A DNA stretch of 64,000 nt from Citrobacter freundii (GCF_011077955.1 NZ_JAALBX010000001.1:372001-436000), one strand, 5' to 3'. Positions 1 to 12,478 are shown, counted from the stretch's first letter. The notes: generated by a model not told the origin, from the letters alone. Program-made: numbers and translations.

Positions 1-249
1 GAAATGCTGCAAAAAAGCGTGCAGGCAGCACCGGGGCAGGAGAAGGCTCCGCCTGTAAAAGGTGCGACTGCAACAGTTGATGACGGCATCCTCGGCGGGC
101 TTAAAGACATTTTATTCGGCAGTACCGGGCCCAGAGGCGGCAAGCGAGACGGCGTGGTGCAAACAATGGCAAAAAGCGCCGTGCGTCAGGTAACGAATCA
201 GATAGTACGCGGGATGTTAGGCAGCATTTTAGGCGGCAGAAAGCGCTAA
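1..249 (+). CDS. yjgR: YjgR, DUF853 HerA-like ATPase (3' end only)
   Basis: The reading frame is open from the first base of the window, so this is the C-terminal end (82 codons) of a gene starting upstream. The visible tail is glycine/lysine/arginine rich and ends in GGRKR. Its position, convergent with lptG-lptF, is that of E. coli yjgR, which encodes a predicted HerA/FtsK-type P-loop ATPase of unknown cellular role. The catalytic part is outside the window, so the identification rests on the tail sequence and synteny. Confidence 0.75.
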   Translation, partial: EMLQKSVQAAPGQEKAPPVKGATATVDDGILGGLKDILFGSTGPRGGKRDGVVQTMAKSAVRQVTNQIVRGMLGSILGGRKR

Positions 250-286
250 GAATAAATGCATTTCCCGTCCAGGAGCACAAAAGAGT

Positions 287-310
287 GAGGGTGCTTACGC
301 ACCCTCATTT
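287..310. terminator. Bidirectional terminator between yjgR and lptG
   Basis: Perfect 8-bp stem GAGGGTGC / GCACCCTC with a TTAC loop, followed by ATTTATT on the + strand. It lies in the short gap between two convergent genes, so it can serve both. Confidence 0.75.
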
Positions 311-311
311 A

Positions 312-1394
312 TTAAGACTTACGAACCAGTAGCCACAGGCTTATCAGGAAGAAGCTGGCGCTTGGCAGCAACGCCCCCATAATCGGCGGGATGTTGTACA
401 CCAGGCTCAACGGGCCAAAAATCTGGTCCAGCACGTAGAACAGAAAGCCGAAGCTTATCCCGGTCACGACCCGTACGCCCATTGGCACACTGCGCAGCGG
501 GCCAAAGATAAATGACAGCGCCATCAGCATCATCACCGCCACGGAAAGCGGCTGGAAGATTTTACTCCACATATTGAGCTGATAACGGCTGGCATCCTGG
601 CCGCTGGATTTCAGGTAGTTAACGTAGTCACGCAGGCCGGAAATCGACAGCGCTTCCGGGTCCAGCGCCACCACGCCGAGCTTGTCTGGCGTGAGGTTGG
701 TTTTCCAGATGCCGGTTACGGTTTGAGTACCCGTGATTTGCTTGCTGTTGGTCAGATTGGATTCATCAATCTGGGAAAGCCGCCAGACGCGGTTTTCGGC
801 ATCAAAGGTGGCGGTGGCGGCATAACGCACCGTCTGCAAGCGACGCTGGTCGTTAAACGAATAAATGCTGATGCCGCCAAGCTCGTTGTCGCCCTTCACG
901 CGCTCGATATAGACGAAGCTGTTGCCGTCTTTCGCCCACAAGCCTTGCTGAGTGGAAAGCAGCGAACCGCCGTACATCATCTGCGCACGGTAATTACGCG
1001 CCATTTGCTCGCCCTGAGGAGCCACCCATTCGCCAATCGCCATGGTCAGCACCACCAGCGGGATCGCGGTTTTCATTACCGAAAGCGCCACCTGCATACG
1101 GGTATAGCCGGATGCCTGCATTACCACCAGTTCGCTTCGCTGGGCCAGCATACCAAGCCCCAGCAATGCGCCCAGCAGCGCTGCCATCGGGAAGAAAATC
1201 TGGATGTCTTTTGGTGCGCTCAGCAAGGTATACATACCAGCGCCAGCCGCCGAATAGCTGCCCTCGCCGGTTTTTTTAAGCTGATCGACAAACTTTATGA
1301 CGCCTGAAAGCGACACCAGCATGAACAGCGTCATCATGATGGTGTTTAAAATCGTTTTACCGATATATCGGTCAAGTACGCTAAATCCCGGCAT
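312..1394 (-). CDS. lptG: LPS export ABC transporter permease LptG
   Basis: Inner-membrane permease subunit of the LptB2FGC complex, which extracts lipopolysaccharide from the inner membrane and pushes it along the LptA bridge to the outer membrane. The 360-residue length equals E. coli LptG. Three N-terminal membrane helices (about residues 15-35, 60-85, 100-120), a central periplasmic beta-jellyroll domain (about 130-265) and three C-terminal helices fit the YjgP/YjgQ family. The ATG is preceded by GGAG and overlaps the end of lptF by 14 bp, indicating translational coupling. Confidence 0.97.
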   Translation of the reverse strand: MPGFSVLDRYIGKTILNTIMMTLFMLVSLSGVIKFVDQLKKTGEGSYSAAGAGMYTLLSAPKDIQIFFPMAALLGALLGLGMLAQRSELVVMQASGYTRMQVALSVMKTAIPLVVLTMAIGEWVAPQGEQMARNYRAQMMYGGSLLSTQQGLWAKDGNSFVYIERVKGDNELGGISIYSFNDQRRLQTVRYAATATFDAENRVWRLSQIDESNLTNSKQITGTQTVTGIWKTNLTPDKLGVVALDPEALSISGLRDYVNYLKSSGQDASRYQLNMWSKIFQPLSVAVMMLMALSFIFGPLRSVPMGVRVVTGISFGFLFYVLDQIFGPLSLVYNIPPIMGALLPSASFFLISLWLLVRKS

Positions 1395-2493
1395 TCACCA
1401 CTCCTCGGCGAGAAAAACGGCTACGGAATTTACGCATCGGCACCGTATCCCACAGGTTCAGGCCAATCGCCAACGCCAGGTACGCCAGGTTCACCCCCCA
1501 CATCCAAATCATGGGGTCGAGCTTGCCTTTGGCGCCGTTAGAACGCAGCGACGTTTGCAGCAAGAAGAAGATTAAATAAAGCAGCATGGCGGGCAGCATA
1601 GACAGAACGCGCCCCTGACGTGGGTTAACCACGCTCAACGGCACTACCATTAACGCCATCACGACTACCGCGAAAACCAGCGTCAAACGCCAGTGCAGCT
1701 CCGCGCGCGCCTGTTGCTTATCTGATTTCCACAAGGCGCTGAGGCTCATCTGCTCGGAATCTTCAGGATCGAGCGCAACCGCCTGATGACCAATCACCGC
1801 TTTGTAATCTTTAAAATCCGTAATACGAAAATCGCGCAGCATCGCGGTGCCTTCAAAGCGCGTTCCCTGATTGAGGGTCACTACCTGCGCGCCGTCTTTA
1901 CGCTGCGAGATCTCGCCGGAATCCGCCACCACGACAGAAGGACGCGCATTGCCTTTCGGCCGAAGCTGCGCCAGGAACACGTCGTTGAATTTGCTGCCGC
2001 TGACGCTTTCAATAAACAGCACGGCATTGCCGTCGCTGGCCTGCTGGAACTGGCCTTGCGCCAGGGCCGCCATGCCAGGGTTCGCTTTCGCGTCGGCCAG
2101 CACTTCATCCTGATGCCGTGAAGACCAGGGACTTGCCCACATGACGTTGACCATTGCCACAATGCCGGTAAACAACGCCAGGATCATGGCGGCTTTCACC
2201 AGCACGGCTTTACTCAGGCCACAGGCGTGCATCACCGTGATTTCACTCTCGGTGTAGAGTTTGCCAAGCGTCATTAATAGCGCAAGGAACAGACTCAGCG
2301 GGAGTATGAGTTGCGCCATGGCAGGCACACCCAAACCCAATAAGGAAAGGACCAGATTTGTCGGGATCTCACCATCGACTGCCGCACCCAAAATCCTGAC
2401 GAGCTTCTGACAAAAGAAGATCAACAACAGGATGAACAGTATCGCCAGCTGGCTTTTGAGCGTCTCCCGAACCAGATATCTTATGATTATCAC
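1381..2493 (-). CDS. lptF: LPS export ABC transporter permease LptF
   Basis: Partner permease of LptG in the LPS export ABC transporter. It starts at GTG and the product begins MIIIRYLVRETLKSQ, the start used by E. coli lptF. At 370 residues it is slightly longer than the K-12 protein. It has the same architecture as LptG: N-terminal helices, periplasmic jellyroll, C-terminal helices. First gene of the lptFG operon, divergent from pepA; the 267-bp gap must hold both promoters. Confidence 0.97.
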   Translation of the reverse strand: MIIIRYLVRETLKSQLAILFILLLIFFCQKLVRILGAAVDGEIPTNLVLSLLGLGVPAMAQLILPLSLFLALLMTLGKLYTESEITVMHACGLSKAVLVKAAMILALFTGIVAMVNVMWASPWSSRHQDEVLADAKANPGMAALAQGQFQQASDGNAVLFIESVSGSKFNDVFLAQLRPKGNARPSVVVADSGEISQRKDGAQVVTLNQGTRFEGTAMLRDFRITDFKDYKAVIGHQAVALDPEDSEQMSLSALWKSDKQQARAELHWRLTLVFAVVVMALMVVPLSVVNPRQGRVLSMLPAMLLYLIFFLLQTSLRSNGAKGKLDPMIWMWGVNLAYLALAIGLNLWDTVPMRKFRSRFSRRGVVNAGI

Positions 2494-2757
2494 ATTAAAT
2501 ACGCCTGTGAATACGAGTCTTTTTACCGGAAAATCGCTTGTTTCATGGCTTAAACGTCATTTATTCTCTTGAGTCGTCGAAAAGATCGCTAAGATATGTA
2601 CACTCAGCGGTGAGACCTTAAGATGTTGACGCGCCGAAACCGTAACAACATTCGTTAAGATTACCACGAAAGTCATCGCAACAACGGAGCAAGCGTTACG
2701 AAAGCATTCAATTCTATCCGTAGCCGCCGTTGTTGTCTTTAAGATTCAGGAGCGTAG

Positions 2758-4272
<1,515 letters not shown>

Positions 4273-4293
4273 CGACGACACGTTTCGTCCTGC

Positions 4294-4319
4294 CACAGCC
4301 CGGTATTTACCGGGCTGTG
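4294..4319 (+). terminator. Hairpin after pepA
   Basis: Perfect 10-bp inverted repeat CACAGCCCGG / CCGGGCTGTG with a 6-base loop, 22 bases past the pepA stop. Only a short T run follows (CGTTTAATG), so it may be a weak terminator or an mRNA-stabilising hairpin before holC. Confidence 0.6.
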
Positions 4320-4350
4320 CGTTTAATGTCATCACAAGAAGCCCCATATT

Positions 4351-4806
4351 ATGAAGAGTGCAACCTTCTATCTGCTGGACAACGACACCCATCAGGACGG
4401 CCTTAACGCCGTCGAACAACTGGTGTGTGAGATTGCCGCAGAACGCTGGCGGGCGGGTAAACGTCTGTTGATTGCCTGTGAAGATGAAGCCCAGGCGATA
4501 CGCCTTGATGAGGCGCTTTGGGCACGCGATCCGGACAGTTTTGTCCCGCACAATCTGGCTGGCGAAGGGCCGCGCGCCGGGGCGCCGGTTGAGCTCGCCT
4601 GGCCGCAAAAACGCGGCAGTAGCGCACGCGATGTGTTGATAAGCCTGCTGCCGGGGTTTGCAGATTTTGCCACCGCTTTCCCGGAAGTGATAGACTTCGT
4701 ACCTTACGAAGAAACCCAGAAACAACTGGCTCGCGAACGCTATAAAGCCTATCGCGTGGCTGGTTTCCACTTGACCACGGCCACCTACGGCGCCGCAAAG
4801 ACATAG
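4351..4806 (+). CDS. holC: DNA polymerase III chi subunit HolC
   Basis: 151 residues (E. coli 147). Chi subunit of the clamp-loader complex; it pairs with psi (HolD) and binds the C-terminus of single-strand binding protein. The N-terminal [12 protein letters not shown] and the later [28 protein letters not shown] stretch are typical of the family. It sits between pepA and valS as in K-12, with only 5 bases before the valS start, so it is probably co-transcribed with valS. Confidence 0.95.
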   Translation: MKSATFYLLDNDTHQDGLNAVEQLVCEIAAERWRAGKRLLIACEDEAQAIRLDEALWARDPDSFVPHNLAGEGPRAGAPVELAWPQKRGSSARDVLISLLPGFADFATAFPEVIDFVPYEETQKQLARERYKAYRVAGFHLTTATYGAAKT

Positions 4807-4811
4807 CAGAA

Positions 4812-7667
4812 ATGGAAAAGACATATAACCCGCAAGATATCGAACAGCCGCTATACGAGCACTGGGAAAAGCAGGGCTACTTTAAACCCAATGGCGATGA
4901 AAGCCAGGAAAGCTTCTGCATCATGATCCCGCCGCCGAACGTCACCGGCAGTTTGCATATGGGTCACGCCTTCCAGCAAACCATCATGGATACCATGATC
5001 CGCTATCAGCGCATGCAGGGCAAAAACACCCTGTGGCAGGCGGGTACTGACCATGCCGGTATCGCCACGCAGATGGTCGTTGAGCGCAAAATTGCCGCCG
5101 AAGAAGGCAAAACCCGTCACGATTATGGCCGCGATGCGTTTATCGAAAAAATCTGGCAATGGAAAGCGGAATCCGGCGGCACCATTACCCGTCAGATGCG
5201 CCGTCTTGGCAACTCCGTGGACTGGGAGCGCGAGCGCTTCACCATGGATGAAGGCCTGTCTAACGCGGTGAAAGAAGTCTTCGTGCGCCTGTATAAAGAA
5301 GATCTCATTTACCGTGGTAAACGCCTGGTGAACTGGGACCCGAAACTGCGCACCGCAATTTCCGATCTGGAAGTGGAAAACCGCGAGTCCAAAGGCTCGA
5401 TGTGGCACATCCGCTATCCGCTGGCGGACGGCGCGAAAACCGCAGACGGTAAAGATTATCTGGTGGTCGCGACCACCCGTCCGGAAACCCTGCTCGGTGA
5501 TACCGGCGTGGCAGTGAACCCGGAAGATCCGCGCTACAAAGATCTGATTGGTAAGTTTGTTATGCTGCCGCTGGTTAACCGCCGCATTCCGATTGTCGGC
5601 GACGAACACGCCGACATGGAAAAAGGCACCGGTTGCGTGAAAATCACCCCGGCGCATGACTTTAACGACTACGAAGTGGGTCGTCGTCATCAACTTCCGA
5701 TGATCAACATTCTGACCTTTGACGGTGATATCCGTGAAAGCGCAGAAGTGTATGACACCAAAGGCAATGAATCGGACGTGTATTCAAACGAAATCCCGGC
5801 TGAGTTCCAGAAGCTGGAGCGTTTTGCTGCGCGTAAAGCTGTGGTTGCCGCTATCGATGCTCTGGGCCTGCTGGAAGAGATTAAACCGCACGACCTGACC
5901 GTCCCTTATGGCGACCGTGGCGGCGTGGTTATCGAACCTATGCTGACCGACCAGTGGTATGTCCGTGCCGATGTGTTGGCGAAACCGGCGGTTGAAGCGG
6001 TTGAAAACGGCAGCATCCAGTTCGTACCGAAGCAGTACGAAAACATGTATTTCTCCTGGATGCGCGATATTCAGGACTGGTGTATTTCTCGCCAATTGTG
6101 GTGGGGCCACCGCATCCCGGCATGGTATGACGCACAGGGCAATGTCTACGTGGGTCGTAACGAAGACGAAGTACGTAAGGAAAACAATCTGGGCGCCGAC
6201 GTTCAGCTTAGTCAGGATGAGGACGTGCTGGATACCTGGTTCTCCTCCGCGCTGTGGACGTTCTCGACTCTCGGCTGGCCGGAAAACACCGACGCGCTGC
6301 GTCAGTTCCACCCAACCAGCGTGATGGTTTCCGGCTTCGACATCATCTTCTTCTGGATTGCCCGCATGATCATGATGACCATGCACTTCATCAAAGATGA
6401 AGACGGCAAGCCGCAGGTGCCGTTCCACACCGTCTATATGACCGGTCTGATTCGTGATGACGAAGGCCAGAAGATGTCCAAATCCAAGGGTAACGTAATT
6501 GACCCGCTGGATATGGTGGATGGCATTTCGCTCGAAGAGCTGCTGGAAAAACGCACCGGCAACATGATGCAGCCGCAGTTGGCGGAAAAAATTCGCAAGC
6601 GCACCGAGAAACAGTTCCCGAACGGTATTGAGCCGCACGGCACCGACGCACTGCGCTTCACCCTGGCGGCGCTCGCGTCAACGGGCCGCGATATTAACTG
6701 GGATATGAAGCGTCTTGAGGGCTATCGCAACTTCTGTAACAAACTGTGGAACGCCAGCCGTTTTGTGCTGATGAACACAGAAGATCAGGATTGCGGCTTC
6801 AACGGCGGCGAGAAAGTGCTTTCTCTGGCGGACCGCTGGATCCTTGCGGAATTCAACCGCACCGTGAAGGCGTACCGTGAAGCGCTGGACAGCTACCGCT
6901 TCGATATCGCCGCGGGCATTCTGTATGAGTTCACCTGGAACCAGTTCTGCGACTGGTATCTTGAGCTGACCAAACCGGTAATGAACGGCGGGTCTGAAGC
7001 CGAACTACGCGGCACCCGTAATACTCTGGTGAACGTGCTGGAAGGTCTGCTGCGCCTGGCGCACCCGATCATTCCGTTTATCACCGAGACCATCTGGCAG
7101 CGCGTGAAAGTGCTCAAAGGCATCGACGCCGATACCATCATGCTGCAACCGTTCCCGGCTTATGACATCGCACTGGATGACGAAGCCGCGCGTACCGATA
7201 CCGAATGGATGAAGCAGGCGATTGTCGCGGTGCGCAATATTCGTGCAGAGATGAATATTGCCCCGAGCAAACCGCTGGAAGTACTGCTGCGCGGCGCCAG
7301 CGCTGACGCTCAGCGTCGCGTGAACGACAACCGCAACTTCCTGCTGAACCTGGCGCGTCTGCAAAGCATCACGCTGCTGGACGAGGGTGATAAAGGTCCG
7401 GTTTCCGTTGCCAAAATCATCGACGGCGCAGAGTTGTTGATCCCGATGGCGGGTCTTATCGATAAATCCGCAGAACTGGCGCGTCTTGCCAAAGAAGTGG
7501 AAAAAGTTGAGATTGAAATCGGCAAGATCGAAAGCAAACTCGGCAACGAAGGCTTTGTGGCTCGTGCGCCAGAAGCCGTGGTGGCCAAAGAGCGCGAACG
7601 TCTGCAAGCGTTCCATGACGCTAAAACCAAGCTGATTGAACAGCAAGGCGTCATCGCGGCGCTGTAA
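4812..7667 (+). CDS. valS: Valyl-tRNA synthetase
   Basis: 951 residues, the length of E. coli ValS. Class I aminoacyl-tRNA synthetase charging tRNA-Val. The HIGH-type signature reads HMGH at residues 49-52 after PPPNVTGSL, and the KMSKSKGN signature is near residue 554. Between them lies the CP1 editing domain that removes mischarged threonine ([11 protein letters not shown], then the [19 protein letters not shown] stretch). The last ~70 residues form the Val-specific coiled-coil arm ([23 protein letters not shown]). Follows holC by 5 bp. Confidence 0.98.
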   Translation: MEKTYNPQDIEQPLYEHWEKQGYFKPNGDESQESFCIMIPPPNVTGSLHMGHAFQQTIMDTMIRYQRMQGKNTLWQAGTDHAGIATQMVVERKIAAEEGKTRHDYGRDAFIEKIWQWKAESGGTITRQMRRLGNSVDWERERFTMDEGLSNAVKEVFVRLYKEDLIYRGKRLVNWDPKLRTAISDLEVENRESKGSMWHIRYPLADGAKTADGKDYLVVATTRPETLLGDTGVAVNPEDPRYKDLIGKFVMLPLVNRRIPIVGDEHADMEKGTGCVKITPAHDFNDYEVGRRHQLPMINILTFDGDIRESAEVYDTKGNESDVYSNEIPAEFQKLERFAARKAVVAAIDALGLLEEIKPHDLTVPYGDRGGVVIEPMLTDQWYVRADVLAKPAVEAVENGSIQFVPKQYENMYFSWMRDIQDWCISRQLWWGHRIPAWYDAQGNVYVGRNEDEVRKENNLGADVQLSQDEDVLDTWFSSALWTFSTLGWPENTDALRQFHPTSVMVSGFDIIFFWIARMIMMTMHFIKDEDGKPQVPFHTVYMTGLIRDDEGQKMSKSKGNVIDPLDMVDGISLEELLEKRTGNMMQPQLAEKIRKRTEKQFPNGIEPHGTDALRFTLAALASTGRDINWDMKRLEGYRNFCNKLWNASRFVLMNTEDQDCGFNGGEKVLSLADRWILAEFNRTVKAYREALDSYRFDIAAGILYEFTWNQFCDWYLELTKPVMNGGSEAELRGTRNTLVNVLEGLLRLAHPIIPFITETIWQRVKVLKGIDADTIMLQPFPAYDIALDDEAARTDTEWMKQAIVAVRNIRAEMNIAPSKPLEVLLRGASADAQRRVNDNRNFLLNLARLQSITLLDEGDKGPVSVAKIIDGAELLIPMAGLIDKSAELARLAKEVEKVEIEIGKIESKLGNEGFVARAPEAVVAKERERLQAFHDAKTKLIEQQGVIAAL

Positions 7668-7685
7668 GTTTTACGTTCATCAAAC

Positions 7686-7709
7686 AAGGCCGGGAAACCG
7701 GCCTTTTTT
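7686..7709 (+). terminator. Terminator of holC-valS
   Basis: 8-bp stem AAGGCCGG / CCGGCCTT closed by a GAAA tetraloop and followed by six T residues, 18 bases after the valS stop. Classical intrinsic terminator. Confidence 0.9.
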
Positions 7710-7806
7710 ATACCTTTAAAAGCACCCTGAAAGATCCTCGCTTGCACCCCGGTACACGGAGTGCTATTTACTGCGCTTAAGTATTCATTAACCGACAAGA
7801 CGTGCC

Positions 7807-8310
7807 ATGAGTGTTGCAACTTCTCTCCAGTTAACGCTGCGCCCGCTGACGGGCCGGGATAACCCCGCCATTGCCAGCGTCATCCGTACCGTTTCCGCCG
7901 AATATGGTCTCACCGCCGATAAAGGCTACACCGTCGCCGACCCGAATCTCGACAGTTTGTACGAGATTTACAGCAAGCCAGGCCATGCCTATTGGGTGGT
8001 GGAGCAGGATGGAAAGGTGGTGGGCGGCGGCGGCATTGCGCCGCTGCAATGCAGCGAGCCGGATATATGCGAATTGCAGAAAATGTATTTTTTGCCGCAG
8101 GCCCGCGGACAGGGTTTTGCTAAAAAGCTGGCGCTTCAGGCGCTGGACTTCGCGCGCGAGCAGGGTTTTCGCCGCTGCTATCTGGAAACCACGGCCTCGC
8201 TGACCGAGGCGATTGCATTATATGAACGTCTGGGCTTTACGCATATCGACGGGCCGCTTGGCTGCACCGGGCACGTCGACTGCGAAGTGCGCATGCTGAA
8301 AACGCTTTAA
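7807..8310 (+). CDS. yjgM: GNAT-family N-acetyltransferase YjgM
   Basis: 167 residues, same length as E. coli YjgM. GNAT fold: the acetyl-CoA pyrophosphate-binding motif A is visible as the [18 protein letters not shown] segment (Q/R-x-x-G-x-G/A), with the following [20 protein letters not shown] segment typical of motif B. Natural substrate is not established from sequence. Lies alone between the valS terminator and a convergent unknown gene. Confidence 0.9.
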   Translation: MSVATSLQLTLRPLTGRDNPAIASVIRTVSAEYGLTADKGYTVADPNLDSLYEIYSKPGHAYWVVEQDGKVVGGGGIAPLQCSEPDICELQKMYFLPQARGQGFAKKLALQALDFAREQGFRRCYLETTASLTEAIALYERLGFTHIDGPLGCTGHVDCEVRMLKTL

Positions 8311-8320
8311 TGTCATCTCA

Positions 8321-8343
8321 CCGGGCAACGCAACGTTGCCCGG
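8321..8343. terminator. Hairpin between convergent yjgM and the unknown membrane protein gene
   Basis: Perfect 10-bp inverted repeat CCGGGCAACG / CGTTGCCCGG with a CAA loop, just past the yjgM stop. No long T tract on either side; placement between convergent genes suggests a shared terminator. Confidence 0.6.
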
Positions 8344-8350
8344 TAGCGCG

Positions 8351-9181
8351 TTAATTCGCTTCGGCTGAAACGGAGTAGCGAATAATGCCCGCGGCTCTGT
8401 TTGCCGGCATCAGCAGAACCTGGCGCCATAAATCCTGAGTGATGTTACACACCACGCCCTCTTTCCCGATGGCGTTGCGCGGATCGTTCATCAGGGCGAT
8501 ATCCTGACCATACTGTTGCGCCAGCTTACGAACGACGGGCTGTATATCCTGGAGAGCCTGCTGGCGCTCCTGCGGGGTGACATGATGCTTATTGGGGCCG
8601 TAGGCGGCGCGCATCATATCCGCATCCACATCCAGCCGATGTTGCGTGACCTCAGCCGGTAACAGTTTGGCGGCATTGATGCCCCCTTTTACCGCCGGGA
8701 ACAGAAAACGGAAACAGGCATCGTCGCTCTGTTTTTGGATCATGGCGGTTTGCTGCATATTGGCCTGCATAAACGCCACGACATTGGCATCCGGCGCGGT
8801 TTGCAGACGCGCCATCTCTATCGCCAGAATCTGCGGTTGAATAGCGTCGATAACGTGTTGCTCGGTTTCGCCCGCTTTTTGCATTGCCAGCGCCTGCTCA
8901 CGGATTCGGCTCCAGGCTTCCGGCTCTTGTTCGCGGATAATCTGATACAGCGGCAGTCTTTCCATCGCCTGATCGAAGCGCTGCGCTTGCGTCATCTGCT
9001 GCGTGGCGCTATTGCGTGGGATCAGGTATTTCACGTCGATGATATTCCACACCGCAATAGCCAGAAGCGCGATTACCACGGCACTGGTTTTACCAATCCA
9101 ACCCTTTTTACGAAAGATGCCCACTACGATGGCGATAACGGCGCCGACGTAGCCGGCAAGAATGACATGCGTCCAGTTCAT
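8351..9181 (-). CDS. Unrecognised membrane-anchored protein (276 aa)
   Basis: I do not recognise this protein. The N-terminus has two closely spaced hydrophobic helices (about residues 6-24 and 32-50), followed by ~220 mostly polar, helix-favouring, glutamine/alanine-rich residues with two cysteines in the second half (DDACFRFLF and VVCNIT). This suggests a protein anchored at the inner membrane with a large soluble domain. It starts at ATG with a GGGA upstream and has codon use like the neighbouring core genes. It lies between yjgM and miaE, a position occupied by other genes in E. coli. Confidence 0.6.
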   Translation of the reverse strand: MNWTHVILAGYVGAVIAIVVGIFRKKGWIGKTSAVVIALLAIAVWNIIDVKYLIPRNSATQQMTQAQRFDQAMERLPLYQIIREQEPEAWSRIREQALAMQKAGETEQHVIDAIQPQILAIEMARLQTAPDANVVAFMQANMQQTAMIQKQSDDACFRFLFPAVKGGINAAKLLPAEVTQHRLDVDADMMRAAYGPNKHHVTPQERQQALQDIQPVVRKLAQQYGQDIALMNDPRNAIGKEGVVCNITQDLWRQVLLMPANRAAGIIRYSVSAEAN

Positions 9182-9216
9182 ACATTTCCCAGAGATTTAA
9201 AAGGCTTCTTTTTACC

Positions 9217-9247
9217 AGCCTGAGAACGTTTGTCACCCTCTCAGGCT
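9217..9247 (-). terminator. Inverted repeat after miaE, possible terminator
   Basis: Perfect 9-bp arms AGCCTGAGA / TCTCAGGCT around a 13-base loop, just downstream of the miaE stop. No T run follows on the minus strand, so termination is only inferred. Confidence 0.4.
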
Positions 9248-9270
9248 GCGATCCTACTAACTTTGGCGCG

Positions 9271-10029
9271 TCAGGCGGGAATGCCGCTGTGAAAACGAAA
9301 CACGCTATCGGGGGACTGAATAAGCCCGGCTTCCACTTCCCCAAGGTAGCGCACGCGCGGTGCGATATCGTGTGGCGTAATTTGCTGCGCAAGCGTCAGG
9401 TAGTCCTGATAATGCCGCGCCTCCGAGCGCAACAACGAGAGATAAAATCGCTGTAGTGTGTCGTCAAGATGGGGTGCCAGCGCGGCGAATCGTTCGCAGG
9501 AACGCGCTTCGATGTACGCGCCGCAAATCAGCTTATCGATAAGCATCGCGGGTTCGTGGGTGCGAATGGCACCAAGCAGCCCTTTGGCATAACGACTGGC
9601 GGTAATTTTCACGTACGGGATATCACGGGCTATCATCACTTCCCGCACTTGCCAGAAATGGTGCAGTTCTTCTTTAATCAGCAACACCATGCTGTCAATG
9701 AGCGCCTGGCCCCAGGGATCGTCGGTTTGCGGCATTTCGCTTTTACTGACGCGCTTTTGCAACGCCACGAAATCCACTTCCGGGCCGTTATAAAACGCAT
9801 AGGTTTCGTACGGTCGCAGCCAGTCAAGCAGCATCTCTGAGCCTGATTTATCTGCCACGTATTTGCGAATTAACAGCATGGCGGTTTGTGCCGCTTTAAG
9901 TTCGCAAATCATGTGATCGGTGAGCAACAACGGCAGGTTTTCCGGCAGGCGGGCTTTTTGGATCCAGGCGTCTGGCGTGGGGCAATGGAGAAATTGATGT
10001 ATTGGTTCGAGTAATGCGGAGGTATTCAT
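9271..10029 (-). CDS. miaE: tRNA-(ms2io6A)-hydroxylase MiaE
   Basis: 252 residues. Non-haem di-iron monooxygenase that hydroxylates the isopentenyl side chain of ms2i6A37 in tRNAs reading U-starting codons; known from Salmonella and relatives but absent from E. coli K-12. Ferritin-like di-iron ligand motifs are visible: KEELHHFW (E, H), EARSCERF and SEARHYQDY. Its final reaction follows MiaA and MiaB. The ATG is preceded by AAGGA. 45 bases separate it from rraB upstream; the two may be co-transcribed. Confidence 0.93.
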   Translation of the reverse strand: MNTSALLEPIHQFLHCPTPDAWIQKARLPENLPLLLTDHMICELKAAQTAMLLIRKYVADKSGSEMLLDWLRPYETYAFYNGPEVDFVALQKRVSKSEMPQTDDPWGQALIDSMVLLIKEELHHFWQVREVMIARDIPYVKITASRYAKGLLGAIRTHEPAMLIDKLICGAYIEARSCERFAALAPHLDDTLQRFYLSLLRSEARHYQDYLTLAQQITPHDIAPRVRYLGEVEAGLIQSPDSVFRFHSGIPA

Positions 10030-10074
10030 TCCCAGTCCTTCAGGGCGGCAGCCTGATGCTGCCGCCGCGCGATA

Positions 10075-10503
10075 TTAATGACGCACGCCGTCGTCGTCAT
10101 CATCCAGGAACTCGTCTTCGTCGCCTTCCTCACCCTCTTCTTCGCCATTTGGATCTTCGAAGTAGGTTCCCCAGCCGTCATATTCCACATCGAATTTTTC
10201 GGCCAGATCCAGCAATTGCGCTACCTGCGCGTCAATCAGTTCCGCGTTGAGCGCGCATTCGCTCAGCACGTCGCAGCAGATAACGGTTTCGCCTTCGTCC
10301 AGCTCCAGCTCTTCCGGATCGGTAACTTCATAACCCATTTTGAAAGCTTCCACTGCCGCTTTTTCGAGGGTTTCAAAATCATCTGCCGAGAGGTGATGTT
10401 CGATGGTGTACAGCGCATCCGGATCGCTGCCATCCTCCAGCAACTCTTCAATGATAAGACGCGTTTCTTCGCGTTGTTCTTCCAGTAGTTCCGGGTTTGC
10501 CAT
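10075..10503 (-). CDS. rraB: Ribonuclease E inhibitor RraB
   Basis: 142 residues (K-12: 138) from the ATG at 10503, chosen because AGGAACG precedes it and the product then begins [22 protein letters not shown] as in E. coli. A longer in-frame start at 10614 would overlap the argI promoter. Acidic cytosolic protein that binds RNase E and alters degradosome composition and RNA decay. The C-terminus is a very acidic tail ([19 protein letters not shown]). Divergent from argI. Confidence 0.95.
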   Translation of the reverse strand: MANPELLEEQREETRLIIEELLEDGSDPDALYTIEHHLSADDFETLEKAAVEAFKMGYEVTDPEELELDEGETVICCDVLSECALNAELIDAQVAQLLDLAEKFDVEYDGWGTYFEDPNGEEEGEEGDEDEFLDDDDDGVRH

Positions 10504-10601
10504 AGCTCGTTCCTCAATGTGTTGGCAGAGTCTTACTATTTTCACATACCCCAGTGATTGCCTCCACCTTTCCGGTAAAAGTTTTATTCTTTGGGGTTGC
10601 A

Positions 10602-10619
10602 AATGAATATTCATACATA
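10602..10619 (+). promoter_or_regulatory. ARG box 1 (ArgR operator) of argI
   Basis: TGAAT-N4-ATACA matches the ArgR half-sites TGAAT-N4-ATTCA at 9 of 10 positions. It lies just upstream of a second perfect box, the tandem arrangement used by E. coli argI for arginine-dependent repression by the ArgR hexamer. Confidence 0.8.
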
Positions 10620-10622
10620 TAA

Positions 10623-10640
10623 ATTGAATATTAATTCAAT
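10623..10640 (+). promoter_or_regulatory. ARG box 2 (ArgR operator) of argI
   Basis: Perfect consensus TGAAT-ATTA-ATTCA (10625-10638) 28 bases before the argI start codon. Pairs with ARG box 1 about two helical turns upstream. Confidence 0.88.
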
Positions 10641-10667
10641 GAGTGGCGTCAGCCAGGTGAGGGAACT

Positions 10668-11672
10668 ATGTCGGCTTTCTATCAAAAACACTTTCTTAAA
10701 TTACTTGATTTTACCCCTGCACAAATAACTGCATTGCTCGATCTTGCCGCAACGCTGAAAAGCGATAAAAAAAATGGCAAAGAAGTTCAAAAGCTTACTG
10801 GTAAAAACATCGCGCTCATCTTCGAAAAAGACTCGACCCGTACACGATGCTCTTTCGAAGTTGCCGCTTACGACCAGGGCGCTCGCGTCACTTATCTTGG
10901 CCCAAGCGGAAGCCAGATTGGGCATAAAGAATCAATTAAAGACACCGCCCGGGTATTGGGCCGCATGTATGACGGTATTCAGTATCGCGGTCACGGTCAG
11001 GAAGTGGTGGAAACGCTGGCGCAATACGCGGGCGTACCGGTATGGAATGGCCTGACAAATGAGTTTCACCCCACGCAATTATTGGCGGATTTGCTGACCA
11101 TGCGCGAACACCTGCCAGGTAAAGCCTTTTCTGAGATGACGCTGGTTTATGCAGGCGACGCGCGTAATAACATGGGTAACTCCATGCTGGAAGCCGCCGC
11201 GCTGACCGGGCTGGATCTACGTCTTGTGGCGCCGAAAGCCTGCTGGCCGGAAGCAGCGCTGGTTGCTGAATGCAAAGCCATGGCCGCGCAAACCGGCGGC
11301 AAGATCACGCTAACGGAAGATATCGCCGCAGGCGTGAAAGGGGCGGATTTTATCTACACCGATGTGTGGGTTTCTATGGGTGAGGCCAAAGAGAAGTGGG
11401 CGGAGCGGATCGCGCTGCTGCGTGATTATCAGGTTAACGGTCAAATGATGGCGCTTACCGGCAACCCGCAGGTGAAATTCCTGCACTGTTTACCGGCGTT
11501 CCACGATGATGAAACCGTCCTCGGGAAGCAGATGGCGCAAGAGTATGGCCTGCATGGCGGAATGGAAGTCACTGATGACGTGTTTGAGTCACCGCACAGC
11601 ATCGTGTTTGATCAGGCGGAAAACCGCCTGCATACCATCAAAGCGGTGATGGTAGCGACATTAGCGCACTAA
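10668..11672 (+). CDS. argI: Ornithine carbamoyltransferase ArgI
   Basis: 334 residues as in E. coli. Catalyses carbamoyl phosphate + ornithine to citrulline in arginine biosynthesis; cytosolic trimer. Carbamoyl-phosphate loop STRTR at residues 56-60, ornithine-domain motif [12 protein letters not shown], and the SMG loop in [12 protein letters not shown]; the reactive cysteine lies in [10 protein letters not shown]. The ATG follows GTGAGGGAACT. Two ARG boxes upstream indicate ArgR repression. Confidence 0.97.
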   Translation: MSAFYQKHFLKLLDFTPAQITALLDLAATLKSDKKNGKEVQKLTGKNIALIFEKDSTRTRCSFEVAAYDQGARVTYLGPSGSQIGHKESIKDTARVLGRMYDGIQYRGHGQEVVETLAQYAGVPVWNGLTNEFHPTQLLADLLTMREHLPGKAFSEMTLVYAGDARNNMGNSMLEAAALTGLDLRLVAPKACWPEAALVAECKAMAAQTGGKITLTEDIAAGVKGADFIYTDVWVSMGEAKEKWAERIALLRDYQVNGQMMALTGNPQVKFLHCLPAFHDDETVLGKQMAQEYGLHGGMEVTDDVFESPHSIVFDQAENRLHTIKAVMVATLAH

Positions 11673-11676
11673 CAAA

Positions 11677-11705
11677 AACGGCCCTGCAAAGGGCCGTTCT
11701 TTTTG
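11677..11705 (+). terminator. Terminator of argI
   Basis: 9-bp stem AACGGCCCT / AGGGCCGTT with a GCAA loop followed by CTTTTT, beginning 5 bases after the argI stop. Confidence 0.92.
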
Positions 11706-11714
11706 CCATTCGCT

Positions 11715-12425
<711 letters not shown>

Positions 12426-12453
12426 TTGATATGCGATCGGGCCTGAGTATAAT
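12426..12453 (+). promoter_or_regulatory. pyrBI promoter
   Basis: -35 TTGATA (12426-12431) and -10 TATAAT (12448-12453) separated by 16 bp, 25 bases upstream of the pyrL start. This is the expected location of the UTP-sensitive pyrBI promoter. Confidence 0.85.
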
Positions 12454-12478
12454 CCGGGACAATTTGCCGGGAGGAAGC

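Noticed and set aside
723-1575. Long plus-strand ORFs opposite lptG/lptF (194 and 92 codons)
   Set aside because: Shadows of the real genes: antisense to conserved LptG/LptF codons, no ribosome sites, no family resemblance.
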